This document shows positions 1 through 12,605 of a stretch of 64,000 nucleotides of DNA, piece by piece. Positions within the stretch are counted from its first letter, which is position 1. Each line of letters begins with the position of its first letter. The stretch spans positions 868,001-932,000 of the forward strand of contig JARWIR010000043.1 in the NCBI GenBank assembly GCA_029959085.1, in the 5' to 3' direction. The notes under the pieces were generated by a model, which saw only the letters and a list, made by a program, of their open reading frames with translations, was not told the origin of the DNA and searched no databases. Source of the DNA: Nemophila menziesii (Eukaryota > Streptophyta > Magnoliopsida > Boraginales > Hydrophyllaceae). The translations under genes were made by a program, and so were the position numbers.

Positions 1-1780
1 CATTGTATTTCTTTTTTAATATAAAAATTGATTCATTGTTTTTCAACATTTACTTTTCTTTTCCTTTTTTTGTTCGGAAATTTTTCGTCGGTTGCATATT
101 TTAATTTTAATTTTAAAATTTATTATTTATTTAATACCCGTTTGGGATTGATCATTTTAGAGACAAAAGCTTTTATTAATTAAATTTTAATATTTATAAA
201 AAATATAAAAATATACTTTGACATCAAAAAACACTTTAAGTAATTTTTATAATAATCACTTGCCTAATGCTTTTTCTAAAAATGATTTTAAGAGTTTAGA
301 GTATTATTAGGAATCTAAAATCATTTCAAATGAATATTTTAAAAAGCAATCTCAAACATGCTCTTAATATTTGAAATGCAACATCGGAAACGAAAATCAA
401 ATTAGAATACTAGGGCCCCGTTTGGTTCGTGAAAATAAAGGATGTTTTCTGTTTTCATTCTCTATATTTTTCAAAATGCTAATAAAAACGTGTTTGGCTA
501 AAGAAAATGAAAACAATTTCCTGGAAAATAAAATGAAAACATGCTCATATTAGAGAATGTCAAATTGACATTTTCCACATTTTCTTTGTAAAATGAGAAG
601 TAAGATGGAAAACGTTTTCTTATAATTAATGGCAGTTCTGTAAATAAATAGAAAACTCAAAAACACGGTGGCTATTTAGTAATTATTATAAACTTTATAT
701 CATTATATATACTATTCTATTCCTCCATAAGAAACCCTCAAGCAAACCCACACATTTCAAATTTTTCCAATTTCGATTCGATTTTTTCGGAAAAACTGGA
801 TATCAGAACTTCAAAATTTCGAAACATTAAAAATCTGTTCCTAAATCGAAAGTTTCGAATCGAAAAAATCATAAATCATAAATTTCGGATCCGAGTTCGA
901 CCCCTAATTATATTAGTCATCAGCATGTCTTTAAATATTTTTTTCATGGTATTTAATATTTTAAAGTCATCGATGACAAATTTCGATTTTGGAACAAATT
1001 TTTAATGTTTCGAAACAATTTTGATTTCCGATTTTATAAAAAAATCAAATCAGAATTGGAACTACAAAATAAATTTCTTAACCAATTTTTTGATTCGATT
1101 TTTGTTTTTTATTTGTATTTTTGATTTATTTTTCCGATTTTATATTATGAATATTAAATAAATAATAATTTTTACAACCAGAAATTTTGAAAAGTTTCAG
1201 AAAAAAAAGTAAATATTGAGAAAAAATGAAACATTTTTTGTATGTTCGAAAAAAAAAATGAAACACGATAAAACCCATTTTGTTCTCCAATTTTATGGAG
1301 TATAAGTTAAGCTATATAGGTTACTAACATATTATTCCAAAAAAAAAAAGAGAAAAAGTTAACATATAAAAATAAGACTAAAACTATGGTCAGTATTGTG
1401 GTGTATGGTGTACATAAGAATTTCCCGTCATCGTTACATAAGGAATTTGAGGATAAAACCCATAAGGTATTTACTTGACTTGTAACTTGTCTTTCGAACA
1501 AAAAAGAAAAAAAAAGACTTGTAACTTGTCAGTATCGTATAGTCACGTCGTATTTTCTCGGATTTATATGGTCCCTATGTATGGTCTGTCTTTATATCAC
1601 AACCCTGAATATTCTGTTAGTACTAATGTATTCTGTATACAAACAAAAAAAGCATTTATGTTATATGAAGAAAAGGCCACAATTCGCTGTATGTAATATC
1701 TATTCCTACAAAGACAGCCAGCCCACTTGATATAAAATCATTAGGTCCAAATCTAATTTATGTTACCCATCAAGTGGTGT
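1..1780. other. AT-rich intergenic DNA with MITE-like fragments
   Basis: No gene is supported here. A MITE-like unit lies at about 139-370 (separate entry). A GGCCCCGTTTGGTTCG motif near 415, typical of one end of plant hAT-type MITEs, has no matching second end that I can see. Positions 760-1150 are dominated by short repeats of TTTCGAA and CGATTTT type. The short open frames are AT-rich, start at random methionines and show no domain. Confidence 0.6.
139..370. mobile_element. MITE, GTTTGG-ended (hAT-like)
   Basis: The left end (CCCGTTTGGGATTGATCATT) and the right end (AGCAATCTCAAACATGCTC) are imperfect inverted repeats around a non-coding AT-rich core. The flanks TTTAATAC and CTTAATAT resemble a degraded 8-bp target duplication. 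The core runs (long A/T runs, AAACACTTTAAG, AAAAATGATTTTAAG) resemble the elements at 31587-31812 and 37791-38022, so these look like one family. Family name is inferred from the ends only. Confidence 0.45.
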
Positions 1781-2130
1781 GTGTGAGAGAACATGATCAT
1801 TTTTTCTTTAAATAGTTGAAAACACTACATACATACTAAAATATATAAACATATTTACGACCTCAAAAACAAATTAAAAAAATAAATAATTGTTTAAAAT
1901 TAACGACGATAACTTAAAATATAGAGAAATATAATTTTGTATTATTATTCAGTGGAATTCAGAATGGTTACAATATAATATGAATATCGAACTATATATA
2001 AAAAAACGAAAGTAGTTGTGCAGCGACTAGCTTAAACTGCTGCGAGACTCAAGCAACTGTACTATAAATCAATTACACACATTACTACTTTATCAGGGAA
2101 TATCCACCAATAATTAAATATTCATAACAC
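1780..2130 (-). repeat. Putative 3' LTR of a decayed copia element
   Basis: On the minus strand the sequence begins TGTTATGAATATT at 2130, immediately downstream of a polypurine tract (plus-strand CTCCCCCTT at 2131-2139). A TATATATAG stretch lies about 130 bp further on. This is how the 3' LTR of a minus-strand LTR retrotransposon starts. The far end, the target duplication and a second LTR were not found, so the lower boundary is a guess. Confidence 0.4.
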
Positions 2131-5100
2131 TCCCCCTTGGATATTTACGGAAGAATATGCTTCACTAAAACCATGTGAAGAAAACATATTGGGACAAAAC
2201 TTGATGAAGGAAAAAGAGTACATAATTTATTGGAGGGTGTAACACATATTCGGCCTGCCTCGTGAAAACCTTTCTTGGAAAACCCCTTGGGAAAATCATA
2301 GTGAAGGAAAAAAATACAAAATTTTGATTTATTCTCCCCCTCATCGCGAAGTCAAATATTTCTGATAATACCTTCTTTACTGGTGTGCTTGTAACTCGAA
2401 TATTGTTGTTGGAAAAAATTTAGCGAATAAATCTGCTGAATTTTTGCTTAATCATATTTATTTAATGTCAATAAACAATCGATTAACATAAGGAGAAGTA
2501 TATTATTCTCTTTTATGATATTAGATATTTGGCATGCCTCATTAAAACCTTACTAGAAAAAACCCTGTGGAAAAAAACCTTAGTGAAGGAAAAAGAGTAC
2601 AACGCGAAAATATCCTCTCCCCCTCATTTTTACACACATTATTACAATAATTATGTTGAAATTACATCATACATTTTCGAGCCTGCAATTTAACATAAGT
2701 ATACAATATAACTTTAGTTGATGAATCTGTTGGATTCTCGCCTGGGCAAATTTGTTGTAATATACTTCGACATCTCACGAACGGGTCTTCTATTTCTTGA
2801 ATCTTGTTCTTGAATTTCCAAGATGATACAATCTCATCATAAAATAATACCGTCCTTGTGAGGAAGTAATCCATTCGGACTGCTTCCTGTTATATAAAAC
2901 ACTCTCTTGTGCTTTATGCACTTTATATTCTTCGGAAATCTTTTATACTCCAGACACTTCTCGTTATTCGAGAATTTAATATATTCATAAGCTCTGAGTG
3001 CTTCAGGCACTTGTGCTTCAAGCGCATGTGTTCATCAAGAACATTGATATCAATTCAAGAATCATGACATTTATCTTGGTGATTTCCTTATCATAGTAAA
3101 CTCTGCAAGAGTTTTCTCAAAGTAAATTCAGAACGTCATTGTATCCATAACATGAGAATAGGGACGTCTCCCCATAATCAATTATTGGTTTCTGCAGGAT
3201 CTTATGTGATACAAGTCGGATTATAGATTTAATAAAATTGTATGGCCATTTCATTATTTGTCGACAATTTTACCACTTTGTGATTTAGGATCCTCATTAT
3301 TTATTTCAAGCTATAATTTAAAGAATATATATCAATCCCATTAACCGTCTCACAGTTTCATATATTTTTGGTAGATAAGCGATCTACATGGCTTTTATTT
3401 ATTCAGGTACCTTGGTCACTTCAAGGATCATTACAAACTTTAGAAGTAATGCATGTGCCAACATTAGTTGACTTAATCATTCATGTAGTATACATGGATG
3501 TGCACATTCCATGATATTTACCATTTAATCATTTACTCATGAGATTTCTTTCTTCGGGGCCGGTATATTTCAAATCGACAGGGTTACCACGCTTCATGCG
3601 TTGGTTATATGCATTACATGTCTACCAAGATTCATGTGTTGTTTAGATACATTACATGTATACCACGTTTCAGGCGTTGGTTAGATGTATTATAGATTCA
3701 CCATGCTTAATGCGCTGGTTAGATATATTTTAAGTTCACCACGCTTCACGCGTTGGTTAAATGTATTCAGTGACATATTTGTTATATGTCCTTCTAGAAC
3801 AATGATATAATAAGCGTTAATAGTAGATTTATGGAAGTTTACAATATTCTTTGTGTCTGTGAATGCATTTGGTATAATATTTAGAATACGTCACAAACAA
3901 ATCATCTTTTGAACTTCAAGTTCTGAGTCTTTAGTTTGTGGATAAAGGTGAGACATTAAATTATACTCCACGATATGTACGCTATACTTCAAGTTACGAT
4001 GTCTCCCCCTAACAATGGTATATCATCTCATTAAAATAACAATCTGCAAGACGTGTTTTATAAATATCATCTTCCAGGTGTTCAAAATATCGAAATATAG
4101 AACAACAATCAAAACAAACATAAATATCTCAACTACCGGATGAGATCGTCTCATAGTCAATTTTACTAGATCAAATTGAACATATGGGTAGTCATTTGGT
4201 AAAGAAAAGTTCTGGTCCATTTAAGTTTCGTCAGATAAATTGTCTATTATTCGACTCACTGTCCCTAGATCAGCAAGTCGGTCATGTCATAATATAAAAT
4301 TCTGTGGATCGTGATATCTTTACTTTTGCACAGTGTGCGTTTCAACTACTCGAATAGGTATATAATACAACCCCGAAGAAAGAACAGGATATTATCTAGT
4401 ACACATTTCTGGTGTGACTTTCAGAAATAATGCAAAGATATAAATTGTTACGGACACTTGTGATTTATTTTTCGGCGAATATCTTTAAATTTAGTAAATT
4501 TCTTTAGTATTTACTTAAACCATAAGCCGCTGGTAATTTCAATTTTGTACCACAAGGTAACATAACTTTTGGGCATCCAAAACTTTATTTACATCGACCA
4601 AATAGTTTAGCATACGACAAGTATGCCGCCAAAATATAGTTTCACTGTATCGATAACATTCATGTTTATTATTTTGTGATAACTTATTTTCAGTAACTTT
4701 TCACTTGCGTGACATTTCTTTTTATTCCACGTCTGTTGGTAAGAAATTTATTTCATAGTAGTATTCATACTACTAATGAATTAAAGGTTGTTTCTTTAAG
4801 AATTTCAACCTCGACGGGAGTTCGAATCATCAAGACGTCAATTCCAAATATATTATAAAACATTGCAATTTCTTTTAGAAACGCGTATAAAGTTCCATTC
4901 ACTTCACAGAATGAAATTTAGTCAAACGAATATATAGTATAAAACTATTACAGTACTAAAACAAAATATAAATCATAAACTTATTACAAAGTATAATATA
5001 AATCATAAATTAATTACAATACCAAAACGAGGTATAAAATTAAATTTTGCTTCCTTCTCTTATCTATTGGAAGATGTTGCATTTTCTTCTGGAAACTCAT

Positions 5101-5500
5101 TTTCATTCACTTCGGAAAATGATTTTTATCTTGTGAATACTACATGTAATCCACTTAATTTTTAGCCACCACCACATCTATTTGCATAGATATTTAAATT
5201 GTTATATTTACTTCAAGTAATATAACTCATTCGTTTCGGAGATTAAAAGTTAGCTAGTGGAACACGAATCGTGATTTTAAATCAACGGTTCGTTATTTTT
5301 CTCGATTTTGAGAAAATATAATTTAACCCATAATACTGGGGGAAATCTTTGCTCACGATATTATTACTCCTGAGATATAATCGTGACATAAAATATTAGA
5401 GACAAAAATCTCTAACACGTATTTATCTGGAATACTTATTTCAAATATAAATTATTAATAATAAAAAAATGATTTAATATGTAATAGTATAAAATACTCA
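2131..5500 (-). mobile_element. Non-coding internal region of a decayed copia element
   Basis: About 3.4 kb without a credible reading frame. It opens with three related blocks (about 2131-2232, 2252-2345, 2530-2630). They share GCCTC-TNAAAACC and GAAGGAAAAAGAGTACA motifs, and CTCCCCCT polypurine-like motifs sit at about 2131, 2335 and 2620; another CTCCCCCT lies at about 4004. Such blocks occur in the region between pol and the 3' LTR of plant copia elements. Orientation is inferred from the polypurine motifs. No RT or integrase motif was recognised here. Confidence 0.45.
3585..3774. repeat. 38-bp tandem repeat, five copies
   Basis: Five diverged units start at 3585, 3623, 3661, 3699 and 3737, exactly 38 bp apart. 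Each has the form [TA/TC]ACCACGCTTCA-GCGTTGGTTAGATGTATTA. The array lies inside the non-coding part of the decayed copia element. It has no variable spacers between conserved repeats, so it is a minisatellite. Confidence 0.85.
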
Positions 5501-5519
5501 CCCTTTCTCTTCTTCATTT

Positions 5520-5980
5520 TTTTTGGGCGCGTAATACATTTAAATGAAATAACAATCCTATTATCTGATTCCTAATCGAGAAAATTGAGAAATGAGTAGC
5601 TCAGAGTTATTTCCTCCCTCTTGCTGTGCCCTGTGTCTGGCTATCTTAGCTAAGTTGTCTGCACGACCGTTGAACTGCCTTGGGATGTGCTTGAAAAAGA
5701 CTGGGGCTACCAACGCTGCCAGTTTGTTAATCTGCCGAATCCACGGTCGAAGCCTCCAATTAGCAGCCGACACCTGCTGAATACCCCGAACCAAGTCGAG
5801 GTTATCCGAGAAGACCGTAATCCCCTCGTTTATGTCCCTAATTGCTTGCTTCAGCGCTATAACCACCGCTTGAGCCTCCCCCTCTATACTCGTATTACAC
5901 ATAGTGGTCTCGGAATGATCTGTTCTGTTACCCGTATCTTTAACTACCTGGACCACGCCAATTCCAGTTGGTAGGTGAGG
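5520..5980 (-). mobile_element. 5'-truncated LINE (RNase H 3' end)
   Basis: A 461-bp insertion flanked by a perfect 15-bp direct repeat TTCTCTTCTTCATTT (5505-5519 and 5981-5995). On the minus strand it reads 5'-truncated LINE, RNase H domain, stop, short 3' tail and an A8 tract (T-run 5517-5524). This is the signature of target-primed reverse transcription. A close relative of the same 3' end lies at 32889-33114. Confidence 0.9.
5561..5956 (-). pseudogene. LINE RNase H domain fragment
   Basis: An open frame of 131 codons with the plant LINE RNase H (RVT_3) pattern: SIEGEAQAVVIALKQA (Glu-containing active-site helix), VFSDNLDLVRGI (catalytic Asp strand) and the C-terminal HIPRQFNGRADNLAK-ARHR segment. 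In the intact protein this domain degrades the RNA strand of RNA/DNA hybrids during element replication. Here only the C-terminal part of ORF2 is present and there is no reverse transcriptase upstream, because the insertion is 5' truncated. It is therefore not a functional gene. Confidence 0.85.
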
Positions 5981-5995
5981 TTCTCTTCTTCATTT

Positions 5996-6720
5996 ATCAG
6001 CTTTCTTTCTTGCCTCTAATGAAACACTTTTTCTTTTGTTCCAAATAAATTTTATTATACTTGATTTCTGAAAGAATTACTTGGAAAAAATGGACTGCTT
6101 ATTATTTTTCATAGCAACATTTAACTTACCCATTCCTTTTACAGTACAATATAAAGCTTGGTTCATGAAATTCTTTTTCTTGCTATGCTTATCACACAAG
6201 GAAAAGATAAGACAACTATAACAAACTGATAAATTAGTGCGCTAAACAAACAATTATAATTAAAACAAGTGATAATAAGTTTACTCAAACCTGGAGATGG
6301 TCTTATGATAGATCTCAAACCATACGAATAAGGTAGAGTTGTTCCACCAGGGATTCAAATGAAAAAGAACATTTTGTTGGATAAATGAGATTCTACCCAA
6401 GTATTGACCATGTTTACGATGTTAGTCGGTGACTCAATTTAATGAAATGATTCGGATATTAATACGTTTATTCAAGTTGTAAAGATTAACGTAATGTATT
6501 CACTTGGTTAAAATCATTTGAAATTGAATGAGAAATTGAGTCATGTAATTTGGAGATATTAAAAAATAACAATATATGTTTTTTTTTTCTTTTTGTTATA
6601 AAGCAAAGCAGAGCAAAGAAAAAAAGGGTCGGGTGGGGCTTGAACTGGACCATTAGCTTTGTTGGGCTTTTGGGCCTTAGCCCTTAGGTTCATACCATCT
6701 AGACAACCCAAACTTTTTTC
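5996..6720. other. No gene seen
   Basis: AT-rich sequence without a domain-bearing frame on either strand. It continues the host or old-copia sequence interrupted by the LINE at 5520-5980. No clear repeats or element ends were found. Confidence 0.5.
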
Positions 6721-6729
6721 TTTATTAAG

Positions 6730-7740
6730 TAAACGTTGTATGTTATATTAATACAACGTAACTCCAAAATGAAACATCACAACCTTTGCCAAGCCACCTT
6801 TATATTTTCTATAAATAGTTGGCCAAATAAACCATTTTCTTCATTCATTTTTCTAAAGCATCAAGCACTAAGATTATAAGAGAGAGATAGAAAGAAGCAA
6901 CTTTATTAAGTTCGATGAAATTCTTAATAATTCGTGTGTCAGTTTCTTTTGAATAGTTTTATCGTTGTATCCTGGAGGTTGAAGCCAACAAACGTAAGAC
7001 ACCTGTACGTGGCCTAAATACCTTAAAGACATCAGATTCAATCCGAGCCTCGACAAGTAAAATTATTTATTTGTTTATCTACTTTTATTTTATTTCTGCA
7101 TTAGTTTATATATTGTTGTACTGGTTTATACAAATAAAACACAATAATTTAAGGTATTTATGATTCACGTTGTATAAACTATAAAACGTTTTCTTTTTGT
7201 TTATAAACTTTACTTTTGCAATAATATCTGGGTCTGTGTATACATAACGTGATAATTACATTCTATTTTTTTTCTTTTATTTTGATTTTTTGGCTTGTGT
7301 ATACATACTAGAAAATTATTCACTTAACTAACGTCAGATTTCTGCTTCATATAGAATATGGAGAAAAATACTAAACAAAGTGAAAACGTTTAATTTTATG
7401 TTGTAATATTAGGGTGTGTTTTAATAACTAAAATTAATTTTGCTAATATCTGCATACTTGTCAAATTTAGTGGTTTGAAAATTTTCTGCTTGGAAAGTTC
7501 TTAATTGATTGAGATTCTCTTTACGTGAATTGATTATATCTTTATTTTCTTCGATACTCTACAACTAGAATATAAAAACTTGGGGGAATGACAAGAATAT
7601 AAAACTTGGGAAATTAAAATTAATTTAATCATTTTGTCGTAAGAAAGAATTAATTTTCGTGTACGTTGGAAAAACTTCAGACCTAGTTTTTTTTGTGTTG
7701 TCTCTTAGTGCGAAAGGTTGAATAATTCATTTGATTGAAT
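6730..7740 (+). promoter_or_regulatory. Possible LTR/leader of a decayed copia element
   Basis: A TATAAATAG box lies at about 6810-6818, followed by a purine-rich GAGAGAGATAGAAAG stretch and then about 700 bp of non-coding sequence leading to copia coding remnants at 7800. This resembles the promoter-bearing LTR and leader of a plus-strand copia element. I could not identify a partner LTR or a tRNA-Met primer site, so the assignment is weak. It could also be an ordinary promoter whose gene was lost. Confidence 0.25.
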
Positions 7741-7799
7741 TATTTATAATATTTTGTTATCCTTGGTGATTCAAATGATGTCTACCAAGATAAACAATA

Positions 7800-8584
7800 T
7801 GTCCACAAATGATGGAATCGGTAACAACATACCATCGACAATTTCACTTTATCAAAAATGCATTTGTGGGACATGATCCCGACTACTTTAGACCCGTTGA
7901 GGAGTCTAAGAGGTTAAATGGAAATGACTATCTGTGTAAAGGAATAGATTGCCGAAATCACAGAGAAAACTGTAAAGGCAATTCCATGAAGCAAAACCAC
8001 CTTCCTTGAATTACTTAAAAGTGTGGGGATGCTTGACAAAGGTAGCAATTTCTGTTCCTAAAATGGTCAAAATAGGACAAAAGACCATCGATTGCATCTT
8101 TATTGGATATGCTCACAACAGTGCTGCATATAGATTCCTGGTACACAAATCTTATCATGTTGACATTCACGTCAATACGGTGATTGAATCAAGAAATGCA
8201 CATTTATTTAAAACAACTTTTCCGTACAAGGCTACACCAGATTATGGTTCCTTAAAAAGAACACATGATGCAATTCAAGAAGAGCAAGACCAAGAATCAT
8301 TGCCAACTGAAAAGCATGATCAAGAATCATTGCCAAATGAAAGAGAACAAAGATAAAGTAAGCGTATGAGAACCTCTACGTCTTTTGATCCTGACTTTCT
8401 ATCTTACATGCTAGATGACGAATCACAAACATTTAAGGAGGCTATGTCAAACCCTGACGTCTCTTACTGTAAAGAAGCGATAAATAGCGAGATAGAATCT
8501 ATTATGCAAAACCATAAGTGGGAACTAGTGAATCTCCCTCCTAGGAATAAACCACTTGGATGCAAATGGATAACACTCCACTAA
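7800..8584 (+). pseudogene. Internally deleted copia pol fragment
   Basis: Between 8006 and 8356 the frame shows the post-integrase segment conserved in Ty1/copia elements (NYLKVWGCLTKVA, then IDCIFIGYAHNSAAYRFLV). At 8366-8580 it shows the start of the copia reverse transcriptase (MQNHKWELVNLPPRNKPLGCKWI). The protease and the integrase catalytic core are missing, so most of the 5' half of pol has been deleted. Stops and frame changes occur at about 8007 and 8354. The RT stops abruptly near 8575, where LINE sequence begins. Confidence 0.75.
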
Positions 8585-11250
8585 ATGGCCTTAATGACAT
8601 ACTCATTATGCTTATTCGAAAGGGAGATTCTCAAGAAACAGTTGCGGAGTATAGGTCGATTGCTTGTCTTAATTTTAGTTATAAAATCATCTCTAAGATT
8701 CTTGCCAATAGATTACATCCTATTATGGATGATCTTGTATCGCCAACCCAATCAGCCTTTATTAAAGGAAGAAGCATTCAAGATAACATATTAATCGCAC
8801 AGGAGGTATCGTATTTTCTTACAAATAAAAGGAATTCAAATAAACAATTTGCAGCAATTAAAATTGACATGGCGAAAGCTTATGATTAAGTTAATGGAGT
8901 TTCCTTATCCATACACTTAAAGCTATTGGTTTTTGTGATAAATGGGTTGAGTGGATCTACAACTGTATCTCCTCGGTTTCTTTTAAAATAAAAGTCAATG
9001 GTCAAAGACTTGGAAAATTTTCACCGAGTAGAGGAATCCGACAAGGTGACCCCTTATCACCACTTCTATTCTCTATACTTACAGAAAGCCTTATTGGCCT
9101 TATTAATCATCAATGTCGTGAAGGAAACATTAAAGGCATAATGATTACCAGAAACTACCCGAGCTTAACACATTTGTTGTTCGCTGATGACGCCTTATTT
9201 TTTATTAACATTTAACAAAAGGAAATTGAAGCCTTCAAGATAACTATTTCACTTTTCTACCAAGCATCTAGTCAAAGAATTAATTTTAAAAAATCTTCGA
9301 TCCTTTTTAGTAAAGGAACTCCGGATCACATATGTGATGAAGTAGCTAAATCTCTAAATGTTACAAAGACTACGGCTTTGGCAAGTACCTGGGTATACCT
9401 TTCTCTCTTAAAAGAGCGAAGTTGGAAAACTTGAATTATATTAAGGATAAACTTCTTAACAAATCTTCAAGCTATCTTGCTGATTTACTCTCTGATGGAG
9501 GCAAAGAGGTACTCATTAAAGTTGTGCTTCAAGCTATACCAAATCACGCAATTTCTATATTTGAATTTCCTAAAAAAATTTGCAAAAAATTATCTGGGAT
9601 TGTTTCCAATTTCTGGTGGGACTCTAATACTAAAAAAGAATTCATTGGGTAAAATGGAAGAGAATAGCTAGAGCTAAAAGTATCTGAGGTATTGGTTTTA
9701 GAGACTTTCTGAAAATGAATATGACGTTATTAGCTAAGCAAGCGTGGAGGATCATGGATAATCCTAAATCACTCGTTGCTAGTGTTTTAAAAGGTATTTA
9801 CTCTCCTTATGATAGTCATTTTAATGTTAAACTTCCTAACAAAAGATCGTGGAGTTGGGCCAGTATCTATAAAGCGATACAATTTATTAAGCAACATTCA
9901 ATATGAAGAACTGAGAATGGATTAAATACCAATATCTGGAACCAAAACTGGATTGGAAATAATATAATATTGGATAAACCTGTTGGATGTGTAGTGGATA
10001 GAGTTGCCCAGCTTTTTAATGACGATATGACTGCTTAGAATATTGATTTACTAAGACAACTCTTCCCGCCGAATATTGTTAGTGATATATGCAAAATCCC
10101 TATTCTACTACTCAATGAAGATGATAAATTAATTTGGCCGTTCACTAAAGATGGAATTTATAGTACTAAATCGGGATATCATAAATTGGTGGAGAATGAA
10201 ATACAAAATGAAGCACAATCATCATCTCAATGAGAGCATAATGATAGTAATCTATGGAATATCATTTCGAGATCAAATGTCATGAATTAAGTAAGATCTT
10301 TTGGATGGAAAGTATGTAATGGAGCAATACCCACCAAACGCAATCTGAAAATTAGGAAATGTACTAAAGACGACATTTGTGAATGGTGTGAACTCGATAA
10401 GGAAGATATGGAGCATCTCTTTATTAAATGTCCATTAAGTATGGCAATATGGACGAATTCAAAATTACAAATTCATATTGATAAAGAGAAAAAATACCAA
10501 TTGGGTAATTGGCTAATCGAAACATGCAAAAAATATGTGAAAAGCGGATGGGACCAAAATGAATTTATCGCCTACTTTTTACTTACTATATGGAATATAT
10601 GGAAAGCTAAGACGAAGGGGCTCCATGAGAACATGTCGTGGGTAATAAAAGACATTATGTACAAGATTCATTCGAATATGAAAGATCTTTTTGGCCCTAA
10701 AAACGATGAAGAGGTGGAACGAAGTAAAAGATAAGAAGAAGAGTAAAGGGGATAATGGAATTAACATAGATGATAACCCAATACTAACGGATGAATCGGA
10801 GTATATTTTCATGAACGATGCCTCTTTTAAAAATATTACGAACCTTCAGGTATAGCTTCAATAGCAATTAACAAGGAAGGTAAAGTTACTCAAAATATTG
10901 TATCTAGATCCATTGTCAAAAGTTCTATTGAAGGAGAATGTTGGGCGGTCCTTTTGGCTATGATAAAGGCCGCTATTTACAATCTTCAGAGTGTTTCCTT
11001 TTACTCTGATAACCTTGAATTGGTTCAAGGTATCTCTAAGTGCACAGTTTACCCGTTTATTGCTGAAATGAGGAGCTGGCTTTTGAAGTTCTCTTCTTGG
11101 AAGGTTAACTTCGTTAATAATAATAATCTTAATAACGTCACGGATCTTATGGCTAAGTGTGCAAGACGAAATATCGACCCCTTGGCTTGGAAGGATGGTT
11201 CTTTAAATGATTTTTATATTTTTTTTAAATCATTGTATACACGTTCATGA
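8575..11250 (+). pseudogene. 5'-truncated LINE ORF2 (RT, zf-RVT, RNase H)
   Basis: Translation gives a LINE reverse transcriptase beginning at the AEYRSIACLNFSYKIISKILANRL segment. It continues through SAFIKGRSIQDNIL, KIDMAKAYD, GIRQGDPLSP and the catalytic FADD motif (about 9181-9192). A zf-RVT region follows near 10380-10440 (CEWCELDKEDMEHLFIKC). RNase H lies at about 10800-11180, with EGECWAVLLAMIKAA and FYSDNLELVQGI. Many stops and frameshifts (for example 8887, 9213, 9650, 10036, 10231) make it a pseudogene. The endonuclease and ORF1 are absent. The 5' junction lies directly in copia RT sequence. No poly(A) or target duplication is visible at the 3' end, which abuts the Helitron-like region. 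Confidence 0.85.
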
Positions 11251-11484
11251 ATAGTTTTATGAGATATTAGCCCATTAAGTCCTACAACCCAACTATCCAC
11301 CCCCATCAGGTCCATCCCTTGATTTTTCCCCTAGCAGGTCCAGCGAATTATTTGACGTACCATCGTTACCCTTCATCAGAATCATATAATATCAAATCTT
11401 CCCATGATTATAGATGGTAACCAATCCCATTTAATTATCATATCTCTTAATGGCATCCATTCTGATTTCTTCTCTTCTAATCAC

Positions 11485-12390
11485 AGATCGACCGCTGATT
11501 CTTTCACCCAAATCAGAAAACTTATATCTGTAACAAAAACCTTAGCCACTGATCTTTCTATTCTTCATCAACATAACAGGTTTGTGTTGATTTTTATCTA
11601 ATTAATCCCAAACCACCGACCCTATTATCCCATACCAAACCAATCGAGTGTCATTTCTTCTTCTTTTGATTGAACGGATAAAAACCGAAGAATATATAAC
11701 AACCGTTGATAAAGATGAAGAATTCAGCCGATGGAGATAATGAAATTATGGGTTTACTCTTCCGCCACTGATCTTTCACCCAAATCAAAAAAAATATTGT
11801 ATTTGCAACATAGAGATCAGCCGCTGATTCTTTCACCCAAATCAGACAACTTATAATTGTAACAAAAACCTTAGCCACTGATCCTTCTATTCTTCATCAA
11901 CATAACAGGTTTGTGTTGATTTTTATCTAATTAATCCCAAACCACCGACCCTATTATCCTATATCAAACCAATCGAGTCTCATTTCTTCTTCTTTTGATT
12001 GAACGGATAAAAGCTGAATAATATATAAACAACCGCTGATAAAGATGAAGAATTCAGCCGATGGAGATGATAAAATTATGGGTTTACTCTTCCGCCACTG
12101 ATCTTTCACCCAAATCAAAAAAAAATATTGTATTTGCAACATAGAGATCAGCCGCTGATTCTTTCACCCAAATCAGACAACTTATATTTGTAACAAAAAC
12201 CTTAGCCACTGATCTTTCTATTCTTCATCAACATAACAGGTTTGCGATGATATTATCTAATTAATCCCAAACCACCGACCCCATTATCCCATATCTAACC
12301 AATTGAGCCTCATTTTTTCTTCTTTTGATTGAATGGATAAAAATTGAAAAACAGATAAACAACCGCTAATCAAGATGAAGAATTTTGATG
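11485..12390. repeat. ~330-bp tandem repeat, about 2.7 copies
   Basis: Units begin with AGATC(A/G)(G/A)CCGCTGATTCTTTC at 11485, 11814 and 12145, giving periods of 329 and 331 bp. The units are highly similar, with small changes such as AATATATAAC versus AATATATAAAC. The third unit is cut off near 12385 and passes into a shorter repeat. Open frames here differ between copies only by indels and are not genes. Confidence 0.9.
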
Positions 12391-12605
12391 GGTTACGTGT
12401 GGAATATTAGTGGTGTGCGAGTGAAATATTCAATCTTATGTTTTTGATGGGTTATATGTGGAATATTAGTGGTGTGCTAGTTAATATTAGTGGTGTGCGA
12501 GTGAAATATTCAATCTTATGTATTTGATGGGTTATATGTGGAATATTAATGGTGTGCTAGTTAATATTAGTGGTGTGTTAGTTTATATCGTTGGGTTATA
12601 TACGA
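12382..12605. repeat. Short tandem repeat, GATGGGTTATATGTGGAATATTA type
   Basis: Three units start at about 12382, 12443 and 12520 with TTTGATGGGTTA-(C/T)GTGGAATATTA. They contain a nested smaller repeat (TTAATATTAGTGGTGTG). The unit length varies between about 60 and 80 bp because of the nested repeat. The array lies between the 330-bp repeat and the Helitron-like 3' end. Confidence 0.75.

Noticed and set aside
3585..3774. CRISPR-like regular repeat spacing
   Set aside because: The units are contiguous, with no unique spacers, in a plant nuclear context. It is a minisatellite.
5592..5974. Plus-strand frames over the LINE at 5520-5980
   Set aside because: They are shadows of the minus-strand RNase H frame, which carries recognisable motifs.
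11651..12142. Two similar small minus-strand frames
   Set aside because: They are the same piece of a 330-bp tandem repeat read twice, with different ends because of indels.
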